From Alloscardovia theropitheci (GTDB lineage: Bacteria; Actinomycetota; Actinomycetes; Actinomycetales; Bifidobacteriaceae): 64,000 nucleotides of DNA. The position numbers were made by a program, and so were the translations under genes. The stretch lies in assembly GCF_004332295.1 (NCBI RefSeq), contig NZ_RXLP01000019.1:124001-188000 (forward strand), read 5' to 3'. How positions within the stretch are numbered: position 1 is the first letter of the stretch; every line of letters begins with the position of its first letter. A model generated the notes under the pieces. The model had not been told where the DNA came from. It did no database searches and saw only the letters and a program-made list of their open reading frames with translations. This document shows, piece after piece, positions 35,495 to 44,408 of the stretch.

Positions 35495-36855
35495 TACAAC
35501 CCCGCATCCTCTACATGCGTTATCTGGCTTAAGCTCTTACGAACGGCAAGCATTGCGGTATATGTGCAGTATATGTGTTTATCCACACCCCGTGTGCTCG
35601 CAATGAATTCTTCAAGGCAAGAATTGATGTCATCATTTACATTTCGAACAGGAACTTCATCATACGCTAGTCGAAGAGCCATATCTGTGGCTCGAACGCC
35701 AGACACAGCTTCTACACCCGAGTCCGTAAGCGTCGTAAAGTCCACATCCCACAACCAACTCATATCGCGGCCATCAGCATACTCATCGTTAATAACAATC
35801 ATCGTTTTATGGTTAAGAGCGTCAAACGATTTAAGAGCCAGTCTAAATCCCATAGGGTTCTTAACCAAGATAAGCTCTACCTTGTCACCATTAACGATAA
35901 TGGATTCCCCTCGTCCAAATGCAGGAGTTACCGTCGATACTGCACGAATAATATCACCGTGCATATTCGCCCGCGACTTATCACCGTTTTTCTCGTGCGA
36001 TTGCGCTGATGCCACGTCATTCATAATCGCTTCGACAATTGCGAGGGCACCTGCAGCATTAAAAGCGTTATACACACCCTCAAGCTTAAGATTAGTATCA
36101 TAGCGTGAGGCATTATCAGCAAATTCAAATTGTGCTTGCTGGTTATGTACTTTCGTCAGCGTGACAGCAGCAGGGCGATAGTGCGACAGCGTGAAATTGC
36201 GCGAATCTTCCGTATCATCAGAATTGTACATAGTATCGTCAGATGGGAAGAAACTTACTAACTCATCTGAAAGACCGTAGTACGCAATGTTCGCCCCTTG
36301 CGAGACCACATCGGTCAAGGCAGCTATTCGTGGATCTTCACGGTTGAGGACAACGGTTCCAGTCGTTTTTTTAGCTACTGTCGCCAGCATCTTCGCCGTA
36401 GTATCGATTTCTCCAAAACGGTCTAATTGGTCACGTAACACATTCAGCAATAGGGCATATCGCGGCTGAACTTTATCAACAAAGTGCACAGCGTATGCTT
36501 CATCAAGTTCAAGAACTGCTATATCCGCATGAAGTTTTCCGCTCATATCAACCGCGTCAAGAAGTGCCGAAACAACACCTCGAGTGAAGTTCGATCCTGT
36601 AGGGTTAGTAAAAACTTTTAACCCTAATTGCTCAAGCATAGACGAGACGATGCGAGTCGTGGTCGTTTTACCGTTTGTCCCCGAGACGAGCACAACTCCA
36701 TATGGAAGCTGCGCTAAGGTTCGAGCCATAAAATTAGAATCAATCGACTCAATAACACGTCCAGGCAATGCAGTTCCGCCGCCTCGCAATCGTGCTACAG
36801 CGCGTACAGTTTTACCAATTGCTGGTGTTAATGCTGATAGAAATGAGTGAGTCAT
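35494..36855 (-). CDS. murT: Lipid II isoglutaminyl synthase, ligase subunit MurT
   Basis: 453 residues, Mur-ligase fold with P-loop VSGTNGKTTTTR and a C-terminal DUF1727 domain (NPMGFRLALKSF, VINDEYADGRDMSWLWDVDF). With GatD it amidates the alpha-carboxyl of lipid II glutamate. The four-Cys zinc ribbon known from Staphylococcus and Streptococcus MurT is absent: at that place (about residues 200-225) is a Ser/Asp/Asn-rich stretch (FFPSDDTMYNSDDTEDS) without Cys. It follows dnaB by 33 nt. The start has AAGG and a TATAAG nearby. Confidence 0.93.
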   Translation of the reverse strand: MTHSFLSALTPAIGKTVRAVARLRGGGTALPGRVIESIDSNFMARTLAQLPYGVVLVSGTNGKTTTTRIVSSMLEQLGLKVFTNPTGSNFTRGVVSALLDAVDMSGKLHADIAVLELDEAYAVHFVDKVQPRYALLLNVLRDQLDRFGEIDTTAKMLATVAKKTTGTVVLNREDPRIAALTDVVSQGANIAYYGLSDELVSFFPSDDTMYNSDDTEDSRNFTLSHYRPAAVTLTKVHNQQAQFEFADNASRYDTNLKLEGVYNAFNAAGALAIVEAIMNDVASAQSHEKNGDKSRANMHGDIIRAVSTVTPAFGRGESIIVNGDKVELILVKNPMGFRLALKSFDALNHKTMIVINDEYADGRDMSWLWDVDFTTLTDSGVEAVSGVRATDMALRLAYDEVPVRNVNDDINSCLEEFIASTRGVDKHIYCTYTAMLAVRKSLSQITHVEDAGL

Positions 36856-36888
36856 AGACCTTATACCTTTGTTTTCACGCTTTTGCGC

Positions 36889-38328
36889 TTATACGCCTTG
36901 ACTATAATCCATAGCCATATCGGTAAAGCGCGATAAATGCCCTTGGAAAGCAAGAGTGAATGTCGCTGTAGGACCATTACGATGCTTCGCCATAATAATA
37001 TCTGCCTCACCGGGGCGATCTTCAGGATCGTACGCATCAGGGCGATGAACCAGCATAACCACATCAGCATCCTGCTCAATCGAACCTGATTCTCGCAAAT
37101 CAGAAATCATTGGCGTGCGGTCTGCGCGAGCTTCAGCGCCACGATTAAGCTGAGACAAAGCTACGACTGGAACTTCCAGCTCTTTAGCTAACAGTTTTAA
37201 GGAGCGTGAGAATTCGGAAACTTCTTGCTGACGCGATTCCACTCGTTTACCAGAACTCATCAGCTGCAAGTAATCAATGACCACAAGTCTCAACCCTTGT
37301 CGTGACAGACGTCGACATTTTGATCGAATCTCCATCATGCTCATATTTGGCGAATCATCCAGATAAAGAGGCGCTTCAGCAATACTATCTTGGAATGCGT
37401 TGAGCTTTCGCCACTCATCTTCGTTAATGTTTTCAGCATCGCGCAATGCCTTGAGCGTGATACCCGTTTCCGCAGCGATGATACGTTGAGATAATTCCAG
37501 TTTGCTCATTTCAAGAGAGAACACTGCAGTTGGAAGTCCATGATGCAGCGCTGCAGAACGCGCAAAATCGATACCAAGAGTCGATTTACCCATACCAGGG
37601 CGACCTGCCACGACAACCATTTGTCCTGGCTGCAAGCCATTTGTCACATTATCAATATCTCTAAAGCCCGTAGGAACACCCGGAGTTAATGTTCCTGCTT
37701 GGATTTCTTCGATGTGATCAAGTGTATTCTTTACACTTTCACCAATGGATTGATAATCTTGACGTACATGACCATCTGAAAGCTGATACACGGAGTTCTG
37801 AGCTAAATTCACTACGTCTTCAGCATCTGAACTTTCCGCACTAAAGCCCATTTGAGCAATACGAATACCCGTTTGAATAACGTCACGCAGCATTGCATCA
37901 CGATGTACAATTTCCGCATAATGAATCGCATTAATCGCAGCTGGAACTGAATGCACCAAGCTCGCCAGATAGTCTACGCCATCAACTTTTTCTAGTTCCT
38001 GCTTAACGCGCAATGTGTCCGCAACGAGAACAGGATCGACCTGCTCGCCACCAGCAAATCGCTCTACTATCGCGCTATAAATCGTTTGATGCTTTGGAAT
38101 GTAAAAATCGTGAGCATCAATAATTTCGCTCACTTCTGCGATGACATCATTGCTCATGAGCATACCGCCTAGAACGGCCATCTCTGCAGTTTCATCATAT
38201 GGTGGCATTCCACCAAAAACATCATCCGCGTTACCAGCACGATTTTCACGATTATTTATCCGATTGTAAGAATCGCGATACGAATCACGTGAACTTGAGA
38301 AATTACGTCCAGCATTGTTTTCAGGCAT
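36889..38328 (-). CDS. dnaB: Replicative DNA helicase DnaB
   Basis: 479-residue hexameric replication-fork helicase. N-terminal 40 residues are Arg/Asn/Ser-rich and disordered; the DnaB N domain begins PPYDETAEMAVLGGML; the RecA-like domain has Walker A AGRPGMGKST, Walker B VVIDYLQLMSS and the late LSQLNRGAE and ESGSIEQDADVV. No intein. No ribosome site; TAGAAT lies exactly 6 nt before ATG 38328, suggesting a leaderless mRNA. A five-box DnaA cluster lies just upstream. Confidence 0.96.
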   Translation of the reverse strand: MPENNAGRNFSSSRDSYRDSYNRINNRENRAGNADDVFGGMPPYDETAEMAVLGGMLMSNDVIAEVSEIIDAHDFYIPKHQTIYSAIVERFAGGEQVDPVLVADTLRVKQELEKVDGVDYLASLVHSVPAAINAIHYAEIVHRDAMLRDVIQTGIRIAQMGFSAESSDAEDVVNLAQNSVYQLSDGHVRQDYQSIGESVKNTLDHIEEIQAGTLTPGVPTGFRDIDNVTNGLQPGQMVVVAGRPGMGKSTLGIDFARSAALHHGLPTAVFSLEMSKLELSQRIIAAETGITLKALRDAENINEDEWRKLNAFQDSIAEAPLYLDDSPNMSMMEIRSKCRRLSRQGLRLVVIDYLQLMSSGKRVESRQQEVSEFSRSLKLLAKELEVPVVALSQLNRGAEARADRTPMISDLRESGSIEQDADVVMLVHRPDAYDPEDRPGEADIIMAKHRNGPTATFTLAFQGHLSRFTDMAMDYSQGV

Positions 38329-38340
38329 AAGCCTATTCTA
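38329..38340 (-). promoter_or_regulatory. Probable leaderless promoter -10 of dnaB
   Basis: TAGAAT-AGGCTT-ATG on the minus strand; no Shine-Dalgarno sequence. Confidence 0.5.
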
Positions 38341-38392
38341 TTCGGACAACTGTAGGAATAACGTAAAAAATAGCAATAAACTGAATGCCATC

Positions 38393-38497
38393 TGTGGATA
38401 ACACATGAGGAAAACCTGAGTTATCCACATTTTTATGCGTGTCGCGCGTGGATAACTGGCATATTTATCCACATTATGCGCATAACTCAGTGGATAA
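38393..38497. promoter_or_regulatory. Cluster of five DnaA boxes
   Basis: TTATCCACA matches at 38393-38401 (minus), 38421-38429 (plus) and 38465-38473 (plus) are perfect; 38447-38455 (minus, TTATCCACG) and 38489-38497 (minus, TTATCCACT) have one change. Orientation alternates and spacing is 18-28 bp. It lies between divergent dnaB and the MATE gene, so DnaA probably binds here. Confidence 0.85.
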
Positions 38498-38577
38498 CTT
38501 GAGGATAAACGTGTCGTTAATCTCAATTAGTGATTTCAATTTTCCCTTCGAGTGCAATTGTTCCTACTATGGAGCGT

Positions 38578-39963
38578 ATGCCTGAAGAAATACAGCAGCA
38601 ACAACTATCCGATACCCTCACTCGTCGTGAAACAAGACGCCAACTAGCCGCCATAGCTATCCCTACATTAGGGCAACTCATTGCCGAGCCAATTTATGTC
38701 ATGGTTGACACTGCGCTTGTAGGACGAATTTCTGACGTGGCGTTGGCTGGTCTCTCGATTGGCTCGACGATTATTTTGACGTCTGTCGGACTCTGTCTCT
38801 TTTTAGCGTATTCGACGACTTCACGCGTTTCCATGCTTATGGGTTCGGGAAGAACACGAGAAGGTTTGACTGCGGGCGTTTCTGGGATGTGGCTGGCGAC
38901 AATTATCGGAGTAATCCTTACAGCCCTGCTCATCATTACCGCACAGCCCTTAAGCTACGCACTGGGAGCTCGCTCAGACGTACTTTCCTATGCAATCTCG
39001 TACATTTCAACGGCAGGCCTAGGAATTACAGGCACGCTCATTGCATACGCAGCAAATGGAATGTTTCGCGGACTACAAAAGGCAGGAATTACACTATGGT
39101 CAGCAATTGCGAGCGCTGTTCTTAATGTCGTTCTTGACGCCCTTTTCATTTTCGGTTTTGGCTGGTCAGTTGCTGGATCCGGTATCGCTACCGGTATCGC
39201 TCAGTGGTTTATGTGCGCAATTTTGCTCGTATATTTATGGCCAATTGTGCGCAAAAATTCGATAAGTCTTCGCCCTGACTTTGCCAAAGTTCGCGAAAGC
39301 GCAGGTGATGGAGCAATGCTTTTCCTACGCACTGCAGCTATCCGCATCGCTATGGTTGCCACTGTCATCGCTGCTACGTCAATGGGAACAGCTGTTTTGG
39401 CAAGCTATCAAGTTTTGAATTCTTCGTGGAATCTTGCGCTTAATATCTTAGATGCTATCGGAGTAGGCGGGCAAGCTCTCGTCGGAGCCGCTTTAGGAGC
39501 AGGCAATATCACTCGCGTACGCTCTCTTGTCAAAGAAATTGAGCATGCAGGAATTATCTGGGGCATAGGAGTAGGTGCTGTATTCGCGCTAGGAGGCTGG
39601 TTTGGCGCAGGTCTTTTTACCACTCAAGCGCAGACAGCACAAATTATTTCAGTATGCGCAGTAATTATCGGCGCATTCTTTCCATACCATGGATGGTTAT
39701 GGGCTCTGGACGGAGTACTTATCGGAGCTGGCGATTTCTCATATCTTGCTAAACTCTGCACCCTCTCAGCGCTCGTGCATATCTTCACACTTACAGCGGT
39801 ATTCTTTAGCTTACAAGCATTCCACGCTTCAACATTGATTCAAGCTGTTTGTCTATGGCTCGTTTTCAACATCGCGTTTATGGGAGTGCGTGGGCTTGGC
39901 AATATTTTCCGCGCCCACGGCACTCAATGGATTTCTATTGCTCTCATGCGCGCACAAAAGTAA
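38578..39963 (+). CDS. MATE-family (DinF-like) exporter
   Basis: 461 residues, about 12 membrane segments in two related halves (first half opens LAAIAIPTLGQLIAEPIYVMVDTALVGR; second half has AAIRIAMVATVIAATSMG). DinF-type multidrug and toxic-compound extruder. In-frame ATGs at 38530, 38569 and 38578; I prefer 38578 because TACTAT lies 7 nt upstream and no ribosome site fits the others. It stops 19 bp before the convergent glnK end. Confidence 0.9.
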   Translation: MPEEIQQQQLSDTLTRRETRRQLAAIAIPTLGQLIAEPIYVMVDTALVGRISDVALAGLSIGSTIILTSVGLCLFLAYSTTSRVSMLMGSGRTREGLTAGVSGMWLATIIGVILTALLIITAQPLSYALGARSDVLSYAISYISTAGLGITGTLIAYAANGMFRGLQKAGITLWSAIASAVLNVVLDALFIFGFGWSVAGSGIATGIAQWFMCAILLVYLWPIVRKNSISLRPDFAKVRESAGDGAMLFLRTAAIRIAMVATVIAATSMGTAVLASYQVLNSSWNLALNILDAIGVGGQALVGAALGAGNITRVRSLVKEIEHAGIIWGIGVGAVFALGGWFGAGLFTTQAQTAQIISVCAVIIGAFFPYHGWLWALDGVLIGAGDFSYLAKLCTLSALVHIFTLTAVFFSLQAFHASTLIQAVCLWLVFNIAFMGVRGLGNIFRAHGTQWISIALMRAQK

Positions 39964-39982
39964 GAGCAATATCAGCGATATA

Positions 39983-40321
39983 TTACAAAGCTTGAGCTCC
40001 CGTTTCCCCTGTTCTTACACGAGTAATCGATTCAACTGGGATAACCCATACTTTTCCATCGCCAATTGTGCCAGTTTTAGCTGCATCACAAATTTTTTGC
40101 ACAATAGTCTCTACTAGCCCATCTTCACAGACAATTTCGAAGCGAACCTTAGGCAGTATATCGATGTCATATTTAGTACCGCGGAAAACCTCAGTATGTC
40201 CACGTTGTCGCCCGTATCCGTTTGCTTCAGAAATAGTCAGACCGTGCACTCCCACCTGAGCTAACGCATCTGCTACATCGTCAAGTTTATCTGGCTGAAT
40301 AATTGCTGTAATAAGTTTCAT
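39983..40321 (-). CDS. glnK: PII nitrogen-regulatory protein
   Basis: 112 residues, trimeric PII signal protein. The N-terminal MKLITAIIQPDKLDDVADAL and the T-loop (GYGRQRGHTEVFRGTKYD) are typical; Tyr51, the uridylylation or adenylylation site, is present, while Phe replaces the usual Tyr46. It overlaps the amtB stop (TAATG), so AmtB-GlnK gating of ammonium uptake is the expected role. A glnD-like modifier, often next in bifidobacteria, is absent from the 19-bp gap to the next gene. Confidence 0.96.
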   Translation of the reverse strand: MKLITAIIQPDKLDDVADALAQVGVHGLTISEANGYGRQRGHTEVFRGTKYDIDILPKVRFEIVCEDGLVETIVQKICDAAKTGTIGDGKVWVIPVESITRVRTGETGAQAL

Positions 40322-41607
40322 TATGATCTCCTCACAATTGTGCGTGATGTTCCAGCTAAATCATATGATTGCTCGCCATGACGAGTGATATCCACTCCGG
40401 TTATCTCTTCATACGTACTGACTCGCCAACCCATTGTTTTTTCTAAAATATACGCGATGATAAAAGTAATCACCGCTGAGAAGATAATTGCAATGACCGC
40501 AATAACTATTTGTGCAAGAGTAAGTCGGATATTACCAGAGGTAAATAATCCATCGTTCACACTAAATAATCCCACAAATATCGTTCCAAGCACACCGCCT
40601 ACGCCATGTACTCCCACTACATCGAGAGAATCATCAATACCCAGTGCGAATTTTGCACTAATCGCCAAGCAGCATACTGCGCCGACGATAAGACCGATAA
40701 GTATAGCCGATAGCGGACTGACCACATCCGCAGATGGAGTGATACCGACAAGACCTGCGACCATGCCTGAAGCTGCACCGACAGGAGTCGCATGACCTGT
40801 GCGTATTTTCTCGACAATCAGCCAGCCAAGAGTTGCCGCAGCAGCACATAAACTTGTCGAAATAATTGCATATGCTGCAACACCATTTGCCGCAAAAGCC
40901 GACCCTCCATTAAAACCAAACCATCCAAACCATAAGAGAAAAGCGCCAAGAAGGACGAATGGAACGTTATGAGGTTTGAAAGCGACTGTTCCAAATCCAC
41001 GCCGTTTACCAACAATAATTGCGATAACGAGAGCTGCTACTGCTGCATTAATATGAACAACTGTTCCACCAGCGAAATCATGAGCAGACACCCCAAATAA
41101 ACGCGATATAGCGCCATCAGGCGAGAGCAAACCCTTATTCCATACCATATGCGCCATCGGTGCATAATCAAAAATGGTCCACAAGGCAGCAAACACTAGC
41201 CACGTACTGAATTTAATACGTTCTGCGAGAGCACCGCTAATAAGAGCAACCGTGATGACTGCAAAAGTCATTTGGAAAAGGACATCTACACCAATCGGAT
41301 AATTCCCCGAAGCTGATTGGGTAGTAGTAGTAAATACTCCATTTTTAATATCAACAACACCATTAAGGAATCCCTGTGACCAAGGAATGCCAAAAATTCC
41401 GCCAATTGACTTACCACCGTAAGCAATAGACCATCCGCATCCAATCCATGCAATTGACACAACCGCAATTGCTCCCACCGAAAGCATCAGCATATGCAAA
41501 GCTGCTTTCGCTCTGACCATACCGCCATAGAAGAAAGCAACTGCAGGCGTCATTAAAAATACCAACCCACTGGATATAAGCATCCACGTGACATCTCCCG
41601 TATTCAT
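40321..41607 (-). CDS. amtB: Ammonium transporter
   Basis: 428 residues, 11 membrane helices of the Amt/Rh family. Signature FNGGSAFAANG and the twin-His pore region (APMAHMVW with the first pore His, and VVGVHGVGGVLGTIFVG with the second) are visible. AGGAG lies 5 bases before ATG 41607. It forms an operon with glnK. Confidence 0.95.
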   Translation of the reverse strand: MNTGDVTWMLISSGLVFLMTPAVAFFYGGMVRAKAALHMLMLSVGAIAVVSIAWIGCGWSIAYGGKSIGGIFGIPWSQGFLNGVVDIKNGVFTTTTQSASGNYPIGVDVLFQMTFAVITVALISGALAERIKFSTWLVFAALWTIFDYAPMAHMVWNKGLLSPDGAISRLFGVSAHDFAGGTVVHINAAVAALVIAIIVGKRRGFGTVAFKPHNVPFVLLGAFLLWFGWFGFNGGSAFAANGVAAYAIISTSLCAAAATLGWLIVEKIRTGHATPVGAASGMVAGLVGITPSADVVSPLSAILIGLIVGAVCCLAISAKFALGIDDSLDVVGVHGVGGVLGTIFVGLFSVNDGLFTSGNIRLTLAQIVIAVIAIIFSAVITFIIAYILEKTMGWRVSTYEEITGVDITRHGEQSYDLAGTSRTIVRRS

Positions 41608-41659
41608 CATTTCTCCTCTCATATGATGTTTAGACATTATGTAAGCGGAAAAAGATTAA

Positions 41660-41704
41660 GAAAAAGTGCGTGAATGATAACGATAAAGTTACGATTCACG
41701 CACT
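41660..41704 (-). terminator. Terminator after ftsY
   Basis: AGTGCGTGAAT/ATTCACGCACT, a perfect 11-bp stem; on the minus strand it is followed by TTTTTCTTAATC. Confidence 0.85.
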
Positions 41705-41724
41705 ATATGACGATAATGTTACGA
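41681..41724. promoter_or_regulatory. Paired 14-bp direct repeats upstream of amtB
   Basis: On the amtB coding strand, TCGTAACATTATCG (41711-41724) and TCGTAACTTTATCG (41681-41694), one difference, start-to-start spacing exactly 30 bp (three turns). Each carries GTAAC, the a-half of the actinobacterial GlnR box (GTnAC-n6-GAAAC); the b-half is poor. Candidate nitrogen-control site. One copy lies inside the ftsY terminator loop. Confidence 0.5.
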
Positions 41725-41746
41725 GTTATGGTTTGAGCTGCTTGCC

Positions 41747-42973
41747 CTATTCTCCGAGAATTCCGTCTACAAATCCTTCTGCATCGAATCTGGCGAGATC
41801 GTCAGCACCCTCACCAAGACCAACAAATTTAACTGGAACTCCCAGCTCTCGCTGTACTGAAATGACGATTCCTCCCTTTGCCGAACCGTCTAATTTTGTG
41901 AGTACAATTCCGGTGATTCCAATAGCCTGTGCAAACACTTTCGCCTGAGCCATACCATTTTGACCAGTTGTAGCATCCAGCACGAGGAGCACCTCTTCTA
42001 CTGGAAGTTTCTTTTCGACGACGCGGCGGATTTTGCCAAGCTCATCCATCAGATTGGTTTTATTTTGCAATCGTCCAGCTGTATCAATGATAAGAACTTG
42101 GGAATTATCCTTTTCCGCTTCTTGAGCAGCATCAAAGGCAACAGAAGCAGGATCAGCTCCTTCTTTGTCGCTGCGTACGACTGGTACACCGACTCGCTGT
42201 CCCCATGTCTGAAGCTGGTCAGCTGCAGCAGCACGGAAGGTATCAGCAGCGCCGAGAACGATTTTGTCAGTTCCCTCGCCTATGAGTAGTCGCGAAAGCT
42301 TACCGGTCGTCGTTGTTTTTCCTGAACCGTTAACGCCTACCATCATGATGACATGAGTAGCTTCTGTTTTCTGCTCAGTCTTTTCAAGCTCCATACGGCG
42401 GTCATACTCACTACCATCTTTATCCGTCTGTACAGCGTGAAGCAACTGCTCACGTAACATAGCGCGAATTGCAGTAGAATCCTGAGCATCGTGAACGCGT
42501 GCATCACGTCGAAGCTGCTCAACAATCTGCATGGAGGTTTCCGTACCAACATCGGCAAGAAGCAGGACGTCTTCCACCTCTTCCCAATCAGCTTCTGACA
42601 AATTATCACGTGTCAGAATTCCAAATAAAGCTTTTCCAAATGGGTTTGAAGACTGAGAAAGACGAGAACGCAAACGTTCCATACGAGTTCCTCGACTCTC
42701 AGGAACATCACGCGTAACTGAAGTTTCTGCTTGTGTCTCAGCATGCTCAAAACCAACTGTCTGATTGTCTGGGACATTGGCCGACTGCTCATCCTCTGGA
42801 TGTGCTGTATCACGAGCGCTATCTGCATTATCTCTAGCTGCACTTGATGAAACTGCATCCGATGATGCGACACTTTGTTTTTTCTTATTACGTAGAACTG
42901 CCCAAACTACCAGCCCTACACCTACAATGAGCAAAACTGCAGCAATAATTGCCCACACTACATGAATATCCAT
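41747..42973 (-). CDS. ftsY: Signal recognition particle receptor FtsY
   Basis: 408 residues. N-terminal membrane anchor (about 6-27), acidic Ala/Ser/Glu-rich A region to about residue 95, then the NG GTPase: GVNGSGKTTTTGKLSRLL (G1), DTFRAAAADQL, DTAGRLQNKTNLMDEL (G3), TKLDGSAKGG (G4) and the closing VKFVGLGEGADDLARFD. It docks SRP-ribosome complexes at the membrane. It starts 43 nt after the small membrane protein upstream. Confidence 0.97.
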   Translation of the reverse strand: MDIHVVWAIIAAVLLIVGVGLVVWAVLRNKKKQSVASSDAVSSSAARDNADSARDTAHPEDEQSANVPDNQTVGFEHAETQAETSVTRDVPESRGTRMERLRSRLSQSSNPFGKALFGILTRDNLSEADWEEVEDVLLLADVGTETSMQIVEQLRRDARVHDAQDSTAIRAMLREQLLHAVQTDKDGSEYDRRMELEKTEQKTEATHVIMMVGVNGSGKTTTTGKLSRLLIGEGTDKIVLGAADTFRAAAADQLQTWGQRVGVPVVRSDKEGADPASVAFDAAQEAEKDNSQVLIIDTAGRLQNKTNLMDELGKIRRVVEKKLPVEEVLLVLDATTGQNGMAQAKVFAQAIGITGIVLTKLDGSAKGGIVISVQRELGVPVKFVGLGEGADDLARFDAEGFVDGILGE

Positions 42974-43016
42974 AAATACTTCAATCTATCGTTGTTAATT
43001 ATTATTACTTCTATTA

Positions 43017-43340
43017 TTACTTCAAATGAACGGATACAACGGAAGAATTATCTCCCAAATAAACAGGCGTATCTTGCGTAGAATCTTCCTGAACTTGCTC
43101 ACGCATATGCGCAGCTACTTCATGAATATCTTCCTGTGGTTCATACGCGCGAGGAATACCGGCCATGCGAGGAATTTTTCTATTTGTTGCTTCCTCTGTA
43201 TCATCATCTCGCTCTATTGAGCTGATACCGCTTGCTTGATTATTTATAACTGCCTCGCCTTGAGCCCATCGAATGATGAAATACACAAGCAAGCCGATAA
43301 TAATCAGCCAGAAAAGAATTACCAATATGCCCAGTCTCAT
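43017..43340 (-). CDS. Small single-pass membrane protein
   Basis: 107 residues: one N-terminal membrane helix (about 4-25), then an acidic, probably disordered cytoplasmic tail. No recognised domain. No ribosome site; TAAACT lies exactly 6 nt before ATG 43340 and overlaps the stop of the esterase upstream, so it probably has its own leaderless promoter. Function unknown; neighbour of ftsY. Confidence 0.75.
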   Translation of the reverse strand: MRLGILVILFWLIIIGLLVYFIIRWAQGEAVINNQASGISSIERDDDTEEATNRKIPRMAGIPRAYEPQEDIHEVAAHMREQVQEDSTQDTPVYLGDNSSVVSVHLK

Positions 43341-43349
43341 ATTCTCAGT

Positions 43350-44135
43350 TTACATGACACCACTAGAGGCGCCAATATCCATGAGCCACTGACGTAAATC
43401 ATTGCACTCATCAAGACTCACAGCATGATCCAAAGTCTTATATTCGCACATTTTGAGGAAAGAATTTTCTTCCAAAAATGCAGCTAAAGAATTCGACTCA
43501 AACCTAGGAATAACATCATCACGTAGCCCATATCCGTAGAAAACAGATGGCGATTTCATTTGAAGTGCTTTGTCTTCATTATGAGTACCGTCAACGCTTC
43601 CCGGAGCGAGGAAACCAGATAAGCACACAGCTGCTTTATAGCGTGCAGGATTAATACGCAAGAGATGCACTGCGAGCGCGCCACCTTGCGAGAAACCAAA
43701 TGGAATAACTTCGCGCTCATCAGGGATAAAATCATTAATCCAATTATCAATCGCAACAGCTGCTGCGTACATATCTAAATCAAGATCTTCACCATGAGGA
43801 ACTGCTTCATGAAACCACGTAAAGGCGCCTTGAGTTTGCGAAGCCAGACCAGCTGCATCCTCATCCATAAAAATACCCATATCATCCGGATCGATGAGAG
43901 TTAATGGCGCTCGAAGAGATACATAATCACTATGTGGAGAGACATACCCACCAAAAAATTGTGCTATATCTTCCTCATTCGACCCCCATCCATGAAGCAG
44001 AACGAAAAGTGGCCTGCGAGGATTATTCATTCCTCGCCCACGAGAGAAAAGAGCTTGCGTTACTTGGAGCTCGTCACCGTAATGTCCAGAAACAGCTGTC
44101 GCTGCTCTACCAGGTTCAAGCGGAGTATGATTCAT
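43350..44135 (-). CDS. Phospholipase/carboxylesterase-type alpha/beta hydrolase
   Basis: 261 residues, alpha/beta hydrolase of the carboxylesterase/phospholipase (Abhydrolase_2) group. Oxyanion region LLHGWGSNEEDI, nucleophile elbow GFSQGGALAV, acid in GYGLRDDVIPRF and a C-terminal His in YKTLDHAVSLDE. Substrate unknown. No ribosome site; TACACT-AGAACT-ATG suggests a leaderless mRNA. Confidence 0.88.
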   Translation of the reverse strand: MNHTPLEPGRAATAVSGHYGDELQVTQALFSRGRGMNNPRRPLFVLLHGWGSNEEDIAQFFGGYVSPHSDYVSLRAPLTLIDPDDMGIFMDEDAAGLASQTQGAFTWFHEAVPHGEDLDLDMYAAAVAIDNWINDFIPDEREVIPFGFSQGGALAVHLLRINPARYKAAVCLSGFLAPGSVDGTHNEDKALQMKSPSVFYGYGLRDDVIPRFESNSLAAFLEENSFLKMCEYKTLDHAVSLDECNDLRQWLMDIGASSGVM

Positions 44136-44408
44136 AGTTCTAGTGTAACCACTGAGTTCTATGTTCGCGTTCTTTGCTCGAATTCTATGTTTGTATTCTA
44201 CTTTCCGACAATTACGCGGGAGGCTTTCCTTTTCATAATTAAGCGTTCTTTTGCTCTCGCTGTTATAAACCCGTTATAACTTTATAAACTGTGCGTATAA
44301 GCTTCGCACTGACATCGTTGCTTCTTCACGAGCTTAAGTCTCACGAACTTAAGGCACGCTTTTGCGACTTACCCCATGATTAACCACTGAGCACGATACA
44401 CTAGAATT
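44136..44408. promoter_or_regulatory. Divergent leaderless promoters of the esterase and dcd
   Basis: The minus-strand TACACT-AGAACT abuts the esterase ATG (44136-44147); the plus-strand TACACT (44397-44402) plus AGAATT abuts the dcd ATG. Between them is AT-rich sequence with a direct repeat ACGAnCTTAAG near 44328-44352. No gene seen. Confidence 0.5.

Noticed and set aside
38393-38497. The DnaA cluster as the chromosomal oriC itself
   Set aside because: No dnaA, dnaN or rpmH is adjacent and no clear AT-rich unwinding element stands out; a regulatory or titration site is the safer reading.
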